Below are positions 32,579-41,243 of a stretch of DNA of 64,000 nt, piece after piece. The notes beneath the pieces are model-generated. The model was not told where the DNA came from. It saw nothing but the letters and a program-made list of their open reading frames with translations, and made no database searches. Where the stretch lies: positions 1 to 64,000 of the forward strand of contig JAENYZ010000001.1 of NCBI GenBank assembly GCA_016841525.1, in the 5' to 3' direction. Origin of the DNA: Anaerolineaceae bacterium. GTDB lineage: Bacteria > Chloroflexota > Anaerolineae > Anaerolineales > Anaerolineaceae. The position numbers and the translations under genes are program-made. Each line of letters begins with the position of its first letter. Within the stretch, counting starts at the first letter, position 1.

Positions 32579-35371
32579 ATGAAAAAAACAGAAATAACAT
32601 TTACTGTTAATAACAAAACCTACACATTGCCCGTTAAACCCAGTGAAACGCTTGCCAGCCTTCTCAGGGAACGCCTGAATTTAACAGGCACTAAAATCGG
32701 TTGTGATGAGGCTGAATGCGGCGCCTGCACTGTCCTTGTTAACGATCAACCTGTTTTATCATGTGTTTATCCTGCAGCCAGGGCTGACGGCAAGAAAATC
32801 ATTACAGTTGAAGGCCTTGCGAAGATGGTTCATGATGTGATGAAATTACATCCCATTCAAGAAGCATTTGTCGAACATGGTGCAGTTCAATGCGGTTTTT
32901 GTATCCCCGGTCAAATCATGACTGCATTTGCATTATTAAAACGCAATCCAGATCCGACCCAGGAAGAAGTGCGGTACGCATTAAAAGATACCCTGTGCCG
33001 TTGTGCTGGTTATCCGATGATTGAAAATGCAATTCTTGCTGCTGCTCACACATTACGCACAGGTGACCCCCTACCCCTGCCCGAGATCTTCGAATCAATT
33101 CACAAGCAAGAGGTTGTCGGTCGCAAGCATTTACGCCCTGATGCCGTTGACAAGGTGACAGGGAATGCAGTATTCACTGATGACCTCAAGTTTGACGATA
33201 TGCTCTACGCAAAAGTACGTCGAGCCATGGTACCGCATGCGATTTTGAAGAAATTGGATATCTCAAAAGCCAGGCAGCTTGAAGGCGTCAGTGCCGTTTT
33301 AACTGCAGAAGATATCCCAGGTGAACAAAACCATGGGCTTGTTATTCTTGACTGGCCAGCACTTATCGGTGTAGGCCAGCGTGTGCGTTATGTTGGTGAT
33401 GCAATTGCAATTGTTGCCGCTGAGACACAAGAAATTGCAACACGAGCCGTTCAACTAATTGATGCTAAATTCGAATTATTACCGGTCATTACCAATCCTG
33501 TACAAGCGCTTGAAGAGGGGCAGCCGCAAATCCACGATAGTGGAAATTTGCTCAAACATATCAAGGTTCGCAAAGGCGATGTTTCTCAAGGATTTGAAGA
33601 ATCAGACATCATCCTGGAGCACACTTTTCATACACAAACAACCGATCACGCCTTTATGGAACCAGAGTGCAGTATTGCTGTACCTCTGCCAGACGGTCGT
33701 ATGGAGGTTTATGTAGGCTCCCAGATCCCGTACCAGGACCGCAGTCAAATCGCCCGGATCATGGGCTGGGATGAAAAACGTATTCGTATTGTTGGCCAGA
33801 AAATGGGCGGTGGATTTGGCGGCAAAGAGGATATCGCAGGTCAAATCCACGCGACATTGCTTGCTGATGCAACCCAGCGTCCGGTAAAACTCCTGTATGA
33901 TCGACATGAGAGCTTGATCGCGCATCCCAAACGCCATGCAACACAAATACGTGTAAAAATGGGCGCAAAGAAGGATGGCAGGTTTGTAGCAGTAGAAACT
34001 GAGCTCTATGGCGATACGGGTGCATATGCATCATTGGGTGAAAAGGTGATGACACGAGCAACAACGCATTCTGCAGGACCCTATGATGTACCGCATGTCC
34101 GTAATGATTGCTACGCCATGTACACCAACAACCCACCTGCAGGTGCCTTTCGTGGATTTGGGGTGACCCAATCCGCCTTTGCAGTTGAATCGATGATGGA
34201 CATGCTCGCAGAAAAACTTGACATCGACCCGATCAAACTGCGAGAACTAAACGCCTTACATGTTGGCAGTGTCACTAACACCGGGCAGGAATTGGATGAA
34301 TCTGTTGGTTTGCTTGAATGTTTTGAGCGATTGGACGCTGAAATCAAGAAAAACAATCCAACACCTTTCAAGCCTGTCGTTAATCCAGATAAACCTCATC
34401 TCGTAAGATCCTGGGGGATCGCAGCGGCTTATAAAAATACAGGCTTAGGCGGCGGTGCACCTGACTTCTCAAATGCAGATATTGAGTTGTTTGAGGATGG
34501 GTCATTTGAAATCCGCAGTTCTGCTGCAGAACTGGGGCAGGGTCTGGTAGCTGTGATGCAAATGATTGTTGCTGAAGAAATGTCCGTTTCACCCGATTTG
34601 GTTCGTGTTTTAGTCATGGATACGGACTTATCACCAGACGGTGGTCCAACAACAGCATCACGCCAAACATATATCACAGGGAACGCTTCTCGATATGCGG
34701 CAAAGACTTTACGTACAGCAATTACATCCTTTATTGCTGAAAAATTCGACATCGAGCCGAGCAAGATAAAATTTAAGGATGGAACTGCATACGTAAATGG
34801 ACACCGGTTATCTTATGCGTTAATCGCCAGAGAAATGAAAGCCTCAGGACAGGAGCCCCGGGTAGTATATAAATATAATGCGCCAAAAACACAAGCCCTG
34901 GGTACAGGTGGCGATATGCATTTCGCTTACTCTTATGCCGTTCAAGCTGCTGAAGTCGAAGTGAACACCTTCACTGGTGAGGTCAGTGTTTTGAACGTGA
35001 TTTCAGCAAACGATGTCGGCATGGCGATCAACCCGCTTGGTTTACAAGGACAGATCGAAGGCGGCGTTATGATGGGCCTGGGCCATTGTTTAACGGAAGA
35101 ATTTATAATGGAAGAAGGCCAAGTGGTCACAGATCAGCTAGCGCGGTATCGCATACCAGGCATTATGCTCACGCCAAATATAAAATCAATCATCATTGAA
35201 CAACCAACAGCAGATGGCCCTTATGGTGCAAAGGGTGTCGGTGAAATCAGCAGTATCCCTACAACGCCCGCAATCACAAATGCAATCTACAATGCAATCG
35301 GCGTGAGAATCGATAGAACACCAGTCGATCAGGAAGTGATTTCTAAGGTCTTGCGCGAGAAGATCGTTTAG
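32579..35371 (+). CDS. Fused iron-sulphur and molybdopterin subunits of a xanthine dehydrogenase-family enzyme
   Basis: The 930-residue protein joins the small and large subunits. Residues 1-75 are a plant-type [2Fe-2S] ferredoxin fold with Cys42, 47, 50 and 62. Residues 85-160 hold the second cluster with CGFC (105-108) and CRC (140-142). The molybdopterin part follows, with MGGGFGGKED, GAFRGFG and the catalytic Glu in PYGAKGVGE near residue 885. The FRGFG form, not the CO dehydrogenase CSFR loop, points to purine, aldehyde or other heterocycle hydroxylation. With nucleoside import upstream, purine oxidation is the leading idea. No cofactor maturation gene (xdhC) is nearby. Confidence 0.9.
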   Translation: MKKTEITFTVNNKTYTLPVKPSETLASLLRERLNLTGTKIGCDEAECGACTVLVNDQPVLSCVYPAARADGKKIITVEGLAKMVHDVMKLHPIQEAFVEHGAVQCGFCIPGQIMTAFALLKRNPDPTQEEVRYALKDTLCRCAGYPMIENAILAAAHTLRTGDPLPLPEIFESIHKQEVVGRKHLRPDAVDKVTGNAVFTDDLKFDDMLYAKVRRAMVPHAILKKLDISKARQLEGVSAVLTAEDIPGEQNHGLVILDWPALIGVGQRVRYVGDAIAIVAAETQEIATRAVQLIDAKFELLPVITNPVQALEEGQPQIHDSGNLLKHIKVRKGDVSQGFEESDIILEHTFHTQTTDHAFMEPECSIAVPLPDGRMEVYVGSQIPYQDRSQIARIMGWDEKRIRIVGQKMGGGFGGKEDIAGQIHATLLADATQRPVKLLYDRHESLIAHPKRHATQIRVKMGAKKDGRFVAVETELYGDTGAYASLGEKVMTRATTHSAGPYDVPHVRNDCYAMYTNNPPAGAFRGFGVTQSAFAVESMMDMLAEKLDIDPIKLRELNALHVGSVTNTGQELDESVGLLECFERLDAEIKKNNPTPFKPVVNPDKPHLVRSWGIAAAYKNTGLGGGAPDFSNADIELFEDGSFEIRSSAAELGQGLVAVMQMIVAEEMSVSPDLVRVLVMDTDLSPDGGPTTASRQTYITGNASRYAAKTLRTAITSFIAEKFDIEPSKIKFKDGTAYVNGHRLSYALIAREMKASGQEPRVVYKYNAPKTQALGTGGDMHFAYSYAVQAAEVEVNTFTGEVSVLNVISANDVGMAINPLGLQGQIEGGVMMGLGHCLTEEFIMEEGQVVTDQLARYRIPGIMLTPNIKSIIIEQPTADGPYGAKGVGEISSIPTTPAITNAIYNAIGVRIDRTPVDQEVISKVLREKIV

Positions 35372-35383
35372 ATCATAAATGCC

Positions 35384-35516
35384 AAATACGGAGTGAGGGG
35401 CTTTAGCCCGAATAGCTTTGGATTAGATAATAATCCTGCAATCTTCAAATTATTCAATGACCAGAAATATTTTCCTTAGATTTGAAGTATCGGCCTGAAG
35501 GCCTCGCTCCAATACT
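35384..35516. repeat. Inverted-repeat intergenic element
   Basis: The arm at 35390-35411 (GGAGTGAGGGGCTTTAGCCC) is an imperfect reverse complement of the arm at 35490-35510 (CGGCCTGAAGGCCTCGCTCC), with about 75 bp between. Each arm also contains its own small palindrome (GGGCTTTAGCCC; GGCCTGAAGGCC). It lies right after the molybdenum hydroxylase gene and looks like a short dispersed repeat or a long-range hairpin. Confidence 0.5.
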
Positions 35517-35711
35517 TTTTTTGATTAAGGTATATATTAAGTTCATTGCATATTCAAAATTTATTACTCCCCTCCCCCGGAAATTTTCATTTATCTTCTG
35601 CACACGTTTGAGAATATTAATACTATACGAAATTATGGGATATATTAATTATTGCTTACACTTAAGTAGGCACTTCACCAATTATTCCAACTTCCTTTTT
35701 TGCTAATGGAC

Positions 35712-35750
35712 AAAAACACCACAATCTGCAAATCATGGCAGATTGTGGTG
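35712..35750 (-). terminator. Rho-independent terminator for the minus-strand sigma-factor operon
   Basis: CACCACAATCTGC (35717-35729) pairs perfectly with GCAGATTGTGGTG (35738-35750), a 13-bp stem. On the minus strand it is followed by TTTTT (35716-35712). It lies 30 bp beyond the stop of the 35780-36283 gene. Confidence 0.88.
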
Positions 35751-35779
35751 ATGTTAAAAGAAATTTGTTTTATATGCGC

Positions 35780-36283
35780 TTATGTTTTGTCTTTGCGCGG
35801 CCATTTGATCAGCACGATCACCCCGATCACCATACCAATCCAGGTTATCCAGTAATCCAACGGCCCAGCAAAAACGCCTGGAACGTCAGCGCTCTTCTGT
35901 CGTTCGAGCAAGGTCTCAATGAATTGAGCTGCGGCATCAGGATTGTCAACATTGCCCATAGCGATAGTTATTGGCGCCACTCGCAGACCAGCTAATCGTT
36001 TCCAAAGCGTAAGTTTAAATTGCCCATCGTCTAATGAAGGACTGACATCATTGATATGCACCGGACCTGATAGACGCTCAATTGCTTTGTAAAGAGCAGA
36101 AACAGACTGGTTAGCCAGGAACGATTTAATCGCTGCCTTCTGTTCATCTTCTTCCATAACATCCGTTACATTGTCTAAAAGACCGGTTAAATTCACCTTG
36201 AGATAATTATCATAGACGGTAAAGGTAATCACCTTCTCTGGATTTCGTGCATTTCTTGCTGTGTAAGTATATGTGAATGGCAT
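35780..36283 (-). CDS. Unknown protein with C-terminal membrane anchor
   Basis: I do not recognise this 167-residue protein. It starts with a beta-rich segment (MPFTYTYTARNARNPEKVIT, YLKVNLTGLL), has a helical middle (EEDEQKAAIKSFLANQ) and ends in one hydrophobic segment, ITWIGMVIGVIVLIKW, followed by the basic tail PRKDKT. This predicts a single-pass protein with its bulk on one side of the membrane. GAGGAG precedes the ATG. It lies 31 bp downstream of the sigma-factor gene and shares its terminator, so the two are probably cotranscribed; a role linked to that sigma factor is possible but unproven. Confidence 0.65.
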   Translation of the reverse strand: MPFTYTYTARNARNPEKVITFTVYDNYLKVNLTGLLDNVTDVMEEDEQKAAIKSFLANQSVSALYKAIERLSGPVHINDVSPSLDDGQFKLTLWKRLAGLRVAPITIAMGNVDNPDAAAQFIETLLERQKSADVPGVFAGPLDYWITWIGMVIGVIVLIKWPRKDKT

Positions 36284-36314
36284 GTAAGAAACTCCTCTTC
36301 AATAAAAAACGAAT

Positions 36315-37292
36315 TTAGTAGTAGTTCCGCAGTTTTTGCCTCACGTTTGGATGGCGCAATTTTCGCAGCGCTCCCTTTTGTATTTGGCGGATCCTTTCCC
36401 TTGTGATCCCAAAAATCTCGCCAAGCTCCTTTAAAGTGTGTTTTTGGGAACCATTCAATCCATAACGCAGGATAAGTATTTTTGCTTCTCGTTCGGTTAA
36501 TTCGTTGAGCGCGTTGATGACATCTTCAGCAAGCAAATTTTGACGAACTTCAACAAAAGGATTAGGGGCATCCTTGTTTTCGATATAACTTTGTAAATCA
36601 GAATCCCCATCCTCCCCCACTGGCTGGTCCAATGAAATCGCTCTTTGTGCATACTCCAGTAATTTTCCCACTTCATCAGCGGACATATCCAGTTGTTTGG
36701 CAACTTCTTCATTTGTTGGTGTTCGTGAGAGGTCTGATGTCAACTCTTTTCGCACCCGATGTACCTTTCTTATTTTTGTTGAAAGATAATTTGGCAGCCT
36801 TATTGTCCGTTCTTTTTGGTTCAAATGGCGCAGGACGGATCTCCGTATCCACCACGTCGCATATGTGCTAAAACGGTTTCCCCGGGTGTAATCAAATTTA
36901 TCAACTGCCCTGATCAAGCCTACATTGCCTGCTTGAATTAAATCAAGAAAAGACGAGCTGTACCGTCGATATTTTTTCGCAATATTTACAACTAAACGGA
37001 TATTCGCTTTGATCAAATGGTCTCTTGCGTCTCGCCCCTTCTCCACTGCTTGTTTCAAAGTTTCGAATTCTTTGCTGTTATCATCATAGTCCAGCATCTT
37101 TTCCCGTGCTATCCGCCCTGTCTCCATTTGTTTTGCTAATTCAACTTCCTCTTCTTTCGTCAGCAGGGGCACCCGGTCCATTTCGTTCAGGTACAGGCTT
37201 ACGGAATCATCTGGAATGATGCCGGTTTGGTCTGAAATTTTCTCGTAATACTTCAGGTCTTTTGTTTCAATTGTTTTTGTTCTGATAACCAT
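36315..37292 (-). CDS. Sigma-70 family RNA polymerase sigma factor (primary/group 2 type)
   Basis: The 325-residue protein contains region 1.2 (DDSVSLYLNEMDRVPLLT), region 2 with the -10-binding helix (RFSTYATWWIRRSVLRHL), region 3, and region 4.2 (ITRERIRQIQKGALRKLRHP). It lacks the long acidic region 1.1 of RpoD, so it resembles group 2 or short primary sigma factors. It directs core RNA polymerase to promoters of the TTGACA/TATAAT kind. AAGGAAC lies before the ATG. Upstream by 58 bp is the hibernation-factor-like gene, suggesting a stress or stationary-phase link. Confidence 0.92.
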   Translation of the reverse strand: MVIRTKTIETKDLKYYEKISDQTGIIPDDSVSLYLNEMDRVPLLTKEEEVELAKQMETGRIAREKMLDYDDNSKEFETLKQAVEKGRDARDHLIKANIRLVVNIAKKYRRYSSSFLDLIQAGNVGLIRAVDKFDYTRGNRFSTYATWWIRRSVLRHLNQKERTIRLPNYLSTKIRKVHRVRKELTSDLSRTPTNEEVAKQLDMSADEVGKLLEYAQRAISLDQPVGEDGDSDLQSYIENKDAPNPFVEVRQNLLAEDVINALNELTEREAKILILRYGLNGSQKHTLKELGEIFGITRERIRQIQKGALRKLRHPNVRQKLRNYY

Positions 37293-37350
37293 TTTTTGTT
37301 CCTTTTTTTGTCGTTCTTTTATTCCATTATTGCAAAAATTGATCTATTAA

Positions 37351-37677
37351 TCAATGGTTGCTCAGTTGTTCTCTTTTTTTTCGCACCTGCTTGATTACAG
37401 CGTTAAGAGCATTTTGCAGAGAATCACGAGCCGAAGTCATCACTTCAGTGGCAACCAGGTTATTTGGTCTTACATAAAGCACAACACGCGCCTGATATGC
37501 ATGCGGGGTTTCATCAGAACTCAATTCCTCCAATGAGATTGAAGCACCTGTTATATCGGAGTGACCTTCAGCCGCATCCATAATTAGGGTATAGGCTGTG
37601 TCATAAAAATCCGCATCCGGTAAACTGGTTTTGTTGAAAAATGCGAAATCAAATGGGAAATCCTTGTTATTAGGCAT
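37351..37677 (-). CDS. HPF/RaiA-like ribosome hibernation factor homologue
   Basis: This protein of 108 residues resembles the S30AE ribosome-binding fold: an N-terminal strand (FPFDFAFFNKT), helix (FYDTAYTLIMDAAEGHSDIT), strands (GASISLEEL, AYQARVVLYVRPNNLVAT) and a C-terminal helix (LQNALNAVIKQVRKKRE). Such proteins sit in the decoding site of idle ribosomes. The ATG at 37677 is favoured over one 33 bp upstream because AGAAAGGA stands before it. Sequence similarity is modest, so the function is inferred. First gene of the probable operon with the sigma factor. Confidence 0.65.
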   Translation of the reverse strand: MPNNKDFPFDFAFFNKTSLPDADFYDTAYTLIMDAAEGHSDITGASISLEELSSDETPHAYQARVVLYVRPNNLVATEVMTSARDSLQNALNAVIKQVRKKREQLSNH

Positions 37678-37925
37678 AAAATCCTTTCTAATTATTGTTG
37701 ACTTCTCCATGGATTTTGAATTTGATATTCTTAATCATTGTTTTTCATATAATTTTGATGCACTCTCCTTGATCCAGGTTACAAATTTGTACTGATAAGC
37801 AGTTTTTGTTCAATTAATTATTAGGGTCATAAAAATCAACTTGTACCTAAATTTCATGATCTAAATAATCAACTTCAATCGAGAAGAGAAACGCCTGCTT
37901 GCAATTTAACTATTTCTGACAATTT

Positions 37926-38768
37926 TCAACATTTAGTATCGCAGGATTGCTGCTGCGTTAGCTTTGTCTGGGACTTCTTCTTTTTAAGCATTAGGACATT
38001 TCCGCCATTTAATAAGGTATGGATGGCTGCATTATTCAAGAACCAACCAATTAAAATCAGCCAAACGCCATCGATAAGCCCTTGTCCAAAAAATGGTATT
38101 CGGATGCCAAAGATCATCGCCATCCCTGCCATTATCATTATCCATGCAATGGCTTGACCGATGTATGAAGCCCATTGAGTAGCTTTGCGTAAGTTGCCAA
38201 TCATTCTCCATATGAGGGATCGCAAGACTCGTCCGCCATCCAATGGGAAACCAGGCACTAAGTTAAACAAGCCTAGAATAACGTTGACTGATCCAATCCA
38301 CACCATTATTGTTCTAAATGCCCCAAGCTCTTCCAGGAACTGCATGATTTGAAGATCCCTCAAATTCTTCACTCTTAAACCAATACCTGAAAGCACTAAT
38401 AATGAAAAACCAATCACCAGGCTGGCTACAGGACCCATGACTGCCATCGCGAACTCAGACCCAGGGGATTTTGGTTCCTCGCGGATATTTGAAACACCGC
38501 CAAAAAGAAACAAGGTGATGTCACTCACCGGAATGCCTTGAGATTTGGCAACCAGTGAATGCGCTAATTCATGTAATAACACAGATAAAAAGAACAGGAT
38601 TGAAGCAATTAAGCCCATGCCAACTGAGAAAAGCATTTCCCACTCTGGATGAGCCTGTGAAAAAGCTGATGTCAGATTCCACACAATCAGCAAAAGAATT
38701 AATAACCAGCTCCAATCAATCCTAATATCGATACCAAAGAGCCTGGCAATCCGAATTCCTTTATTCAT
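37926..38768 (-). CDS. Site-2 protease family M50 metalloprotease
   Basis: The 280-residue integral membrane protein has the zinc motif HELAH at residues 66-70 and the second active-site motif NLVPGFPLDGGRVLRS, with Asp as third zinc ligand. About six membrane helices are expected. It is the short M50 form without PDZ or CBS domains (the C-terminus is only a basic tail). These proteases cut transmembrane helices, often of anti-sigma factors or lipoproteins. AGGAG precedes the ATG. It follows the GAPDH gene by 36 bp and may share its transcript. Confidence 0.88.
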   Translation of the reverse strand: MNKGIRIARLFGIDIRIDWSWLLILLLIVWNLTSAFSQAHPEWEMLFSVGMGLIASILFFLSVLLHELAHSLVAKSQGIPVSDITLFLFGGVSNIREEPKSPGSEFAMAVMGPVASLVIGFSLLVLSGIGLRVKNLRDLQIMQFLEELGAFRTIMVWIGSVNVILGLFNLVPGFPLDGGRVLRSLIWRMIGNLRKATQWASYIGQAIAWIMIMAGMAMIFGIRIPFFGQGLIDGVWLILIGWFLNNAAIHTLLNGGNVLMLKKKKSQTKLTQQQSCDTKC

Positions 38769-38804
38769 TGGCCGCTCCTGTTCTTTTTATTTAATATATT
38801 TCCC

Positions 38805-39809
38805 TTATCCTCTTGCTATATATTCAGCTAAATCAACACATCGGAGTGCGTAGCCCCATTCATTGTCATACCAAGCCAAAACCTTGACGGCTTGATCACC
38901 AACAGCCATAGTGGATTTTAAATCTACCAAAGCTGAATATTCTGAACCAATGATGTCGATGGAAACCAGCTCCTCTTCAGTAACGCCAAGAATACCCTTC
39001 ATTCCCTCAGATTCTGCCGCGTCACGAAATGCCTGGTTCACACTTTCGACACTGATCGGTTTCTCAGTTTGGACAACAAAATCGATGATTGACCCCGCTG
39101 GGATAGGCACACGAATAGCCATGCCATCCATTTTTCCTTTGAGCTGAGGTAGAACAATTGTTGTTGCAATTGCGGCACCGGTGGTCGTTGGCACAATCGA
39201 TTCTGAAGCAGCCCGACCCCTGCGCCATTTTTTACTTGGCGAATCCACTAATGCCTGGGAGCTTGTAAAAGCATGGATTGTCGTTAATAATCCAGATTCA
39301 ATGCCAAAGTTCTCATCCAGGACCTTTGCAACTGGCGATAAACAATTTGTTGTACATGAGGCATTTGAAATGAGGAAATCCGTATCCGGATTGTACTTTT
39401 CCTCATTCACACCCATGCAAATTGTCTTATCAACTTCTTTGCCAGGCGCAGAAACAATCACACGTTTTGCGCCAGCTTTGATATGCTTCGAAGCGCCCTC
39501 CCGATCCCTGAAGAATCCGGTTGATTCAATGACAATTTCAACACCCAGTTCCTTCCAAGGCAGATCTGCTGGATCTCTCTCGCTTGTGAAAACAATCTCT
39601 TTACCCCCGAATTTAAAACCATTTTCCGCTTGTTTGATTGTCTCATTGGGGTTCGCTTGAACCGAATCGTACTTTAGTAGGTAAAGAAGATTATCCAGTG
39701 GTGCGATATCATTGACTGCAACCACATCTAATTCTTTATTTTCAATAAGATGGCGAAAAACAAGCCTTCCTATTCGGCCAAATCCGTTTATTGCAACTTT
39801 TGTCGTCAT
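38805..39809 (-). CDS. gap: Glyceraldehyde-3-phosphate dehydrogenase, type I
   Basis: The 334-residue product is a canonical phosphorylating GAPDH converting glyceraldehyde-3-phosphate to 1,3-bisphosphoglycerate in glycolysis. It has the NAD-binding start KVAINGFGRIGRLVFRHL, the catalytic SNASCTTNCLSP with Cys near residue 152, the catalytic His in TTIHAFT, and AWYDNEWGYALRCVDL at the C-terminus. Asp in VVAVNDIAPLDNL indicates NAD preference. GAAAGGA precedes the ATG. Other glycolytic genes are not adjacent. Confidence 0.96.
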   Translation of the reverse strand: MTTKVAINGFGRIGRLVFRHLIENKELDVVAVNDIAPLDNLLYLLKYDSVQANPNETIKQAENGFKFGGKEIVFTSERDPADLPWKELGVEIVIESTGFFRDREGASKHIKAGAKRVIVSAPGKEVDKTICMGVNEEKYNPDTDFLISNASCTTNCLSPVAKVLDENFGIESGLLTTIHAFTSSQALVDSPSKKWRRGRAASESIVPTTTGAAIATTIVLPQLKGKMDGMAIRVPIPAGSIIDFVVQTEKPISVESVNQAFRDAAESEGMKGILGVTEEELVSIDIIGSEYSALVDLKSTMAVGDQAVKVLAWYDNEWGYALRCVDLAEYIARG

Positions 39810-39951
39810 GTGCTTTCCTTTCTTTTCTGTTGAACATATTCATCAATTTAACATTAATGTAGATTGTCATAATTTACGCATGGGGAGTGTTTTGTAATGA
39901 ATTGATATTCGTTGGTAAAGTTTGAAATTGGTTGGATAATTCATTGTTGTT

Positions 39952-40341
39952 TTATTTATCTAGCAACCTTTCCATTTCCAGTGCTTTTATCACATCGCGC
40001 CTGAAAAAATTAATTTCCAAAGGTTTCTCAATACAGTGGATATTTCCTAACTCTTCTTTTAGTTCCCTGAAAACATCACACCCCAGAACAGTTATCCAAA
40101 TGATTTTTATTCCTGGCTTCGCATCTCTGGCATAGCGAGAGATCTCAAGACCAGCGGAGTTAAGACTATTCAATTCGGTAATTAACAAATCAACTTCGTT
40201 TTGATCAATGAATTTTTTAGCTTCTTTTTTCCAATGTGAGGATAGAATATTTACATAACGGTGATATTTCAAAAGGCTTCGCTCTAAAACAAACCTGACG
40301 CCATCATAATGTTCGAATAGAACAATGTTTTTTGCTTCCAT
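39952..40341 (-). CDS. Degenerate response-regulator receiver domain
   Basis: This 129-residue single-domain protein has the receiver fold order, but key residues are changed. The acidic pair of LVVDDE is LFEHYD, and the phosphoacceptor position lies in DLLITELN with Glu56 in place of Asp. The T/S (WITVLG) and Lys (IEKPLE) positions are kept. Phosphorylation in the normal way is therefore not expected; Glu may mimic the phosphorylated state. No output domain is present. It lies 177 bp downstream of the response-regulator gene on the same strand and may act with that pair. Confidence 0.7.
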   Translation of the reverse strand: MEAKNIVLFEHYDGVRFVLERSLLKYHRYVNILSSHWKKEAKKFIDQNEVDLLITELNSLNSAGLEISRYARDAKPGIKIIWITVLGCDVFRELKEELGNIHCIEKPLEINFFRRDVIKALEMERLLDK

Positions 40342-40518
40342 GTGAAGAACCGTGCTTTCCTATTTTGGGAATGAGCACAAATAATTGAACAATCAATAAT
40401 TATGATAAATCATCAACCCCATCAATCATGTTCGATTAACGCATGAATTTGGTTTGGACTATTGAAGGAAAGTTAGATTTTGGTTTGTGGTCATTAGTAA
40501 TATGGAAAATAAGGGAAA

Positions 40519-41238
40519 TTAAGGCGCAACCTTTATCCGATAACCAACACCCCTGACATTGATAATATATTTAGGATTTGATGAGTCTTGCTCAATTTTT
40601 TTTCGCAACCTGTGAATGTACCACTTGATGATCTGCCTTGCTTCAATCACATCTTCAGGTTTATAGCCCCTTACAGTTTCTACCAGTTCCTGAGGTGAAA
40701 TAACACGATCGTCATTTCGTAATAAATGAAGAAGAAGGTCAAATTCACTGTTTGTCAGGTCAAGTCTTTCTCCTGACAATACAGCCTTGTGGAGCCCTTC
40801 ATCAATCTGAAAGTCTCCTTTGCGAAATATTTTATTTTGGGAATTTTGCGCAATAATTTGTTCTGAAGATCGCTCACCAAGGACCTCATTGACAACCTCT
40901 CTTAATTCTTGCGGTGACAGCGGTTTTTGAACATATTTATTAACACCATAATCAATAGCTTTTACTGCGCTGTCCAGGCTGCCGTGAGCTGTAAATATGA
41001 TCACAGTAGTATTTGGCCAACGCCATCGAATTGCCTCTAATACTTTGATCCCGTTCGTTTTTCCCCCCAATTTGAGATCCAAAATCACAAGATCAAAGGG
41101 TGTATTCCGCAGCAGTACTAGTGCATCTTCTCCCGATTTTGCTGTTGTTACATCATGTCCACTACGATGTAAAGTCTCTTCGACAAAAAACCGAATGCCA
41201 GGTTCGTCATCGACAACCAATGTATGCACCTTATCCAT
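40519..41238 (-). CDS. Response regulator, receiver plus OmpR-type winged helix
   Basis: The 239-residue protein has a normal receiver (LVVDDEPGIRFFVEETL; phosphoacceptor Asp in LVILDLKLGG; FTAHGS; Lys in YVQKPLSPQEL). It also has an OmpR/PhoB DNA-binding domain (LDLTNSEFDLLLHLLRN to IKWYIHRLRKKIEQDSSNPK, ending YIINVRGVGYRIK). It should activate or repress genes once phosphorylated by the kinase encoded 5 bp upstream. The tight spacing indicates one transcript. Confidence 0.92.
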   Translation of the reverse strand: MDKVHTLVVDDEPGIRFFVEETLHRSGHDVTTAKSGEDALVLLRNTPFDLVILDLKLGGKTNGIKVLEAIRWRWPNTTVIIFTAHGSLDSAVKAIDYGVNKYVQKPLSPQELREVVNEVLGERSSEQIIAQNSQNKIFRKGDFQIDEGLHKAVLSGERLDLTNSEFDLLLHLLRNDDRVISPQELVETVRGYKPEDVIEARQIIKWYIHRLRKKIEQDSSNPKYIINVRGVGYRIKVAP

Positions 41239-41243
41239 TCAAC

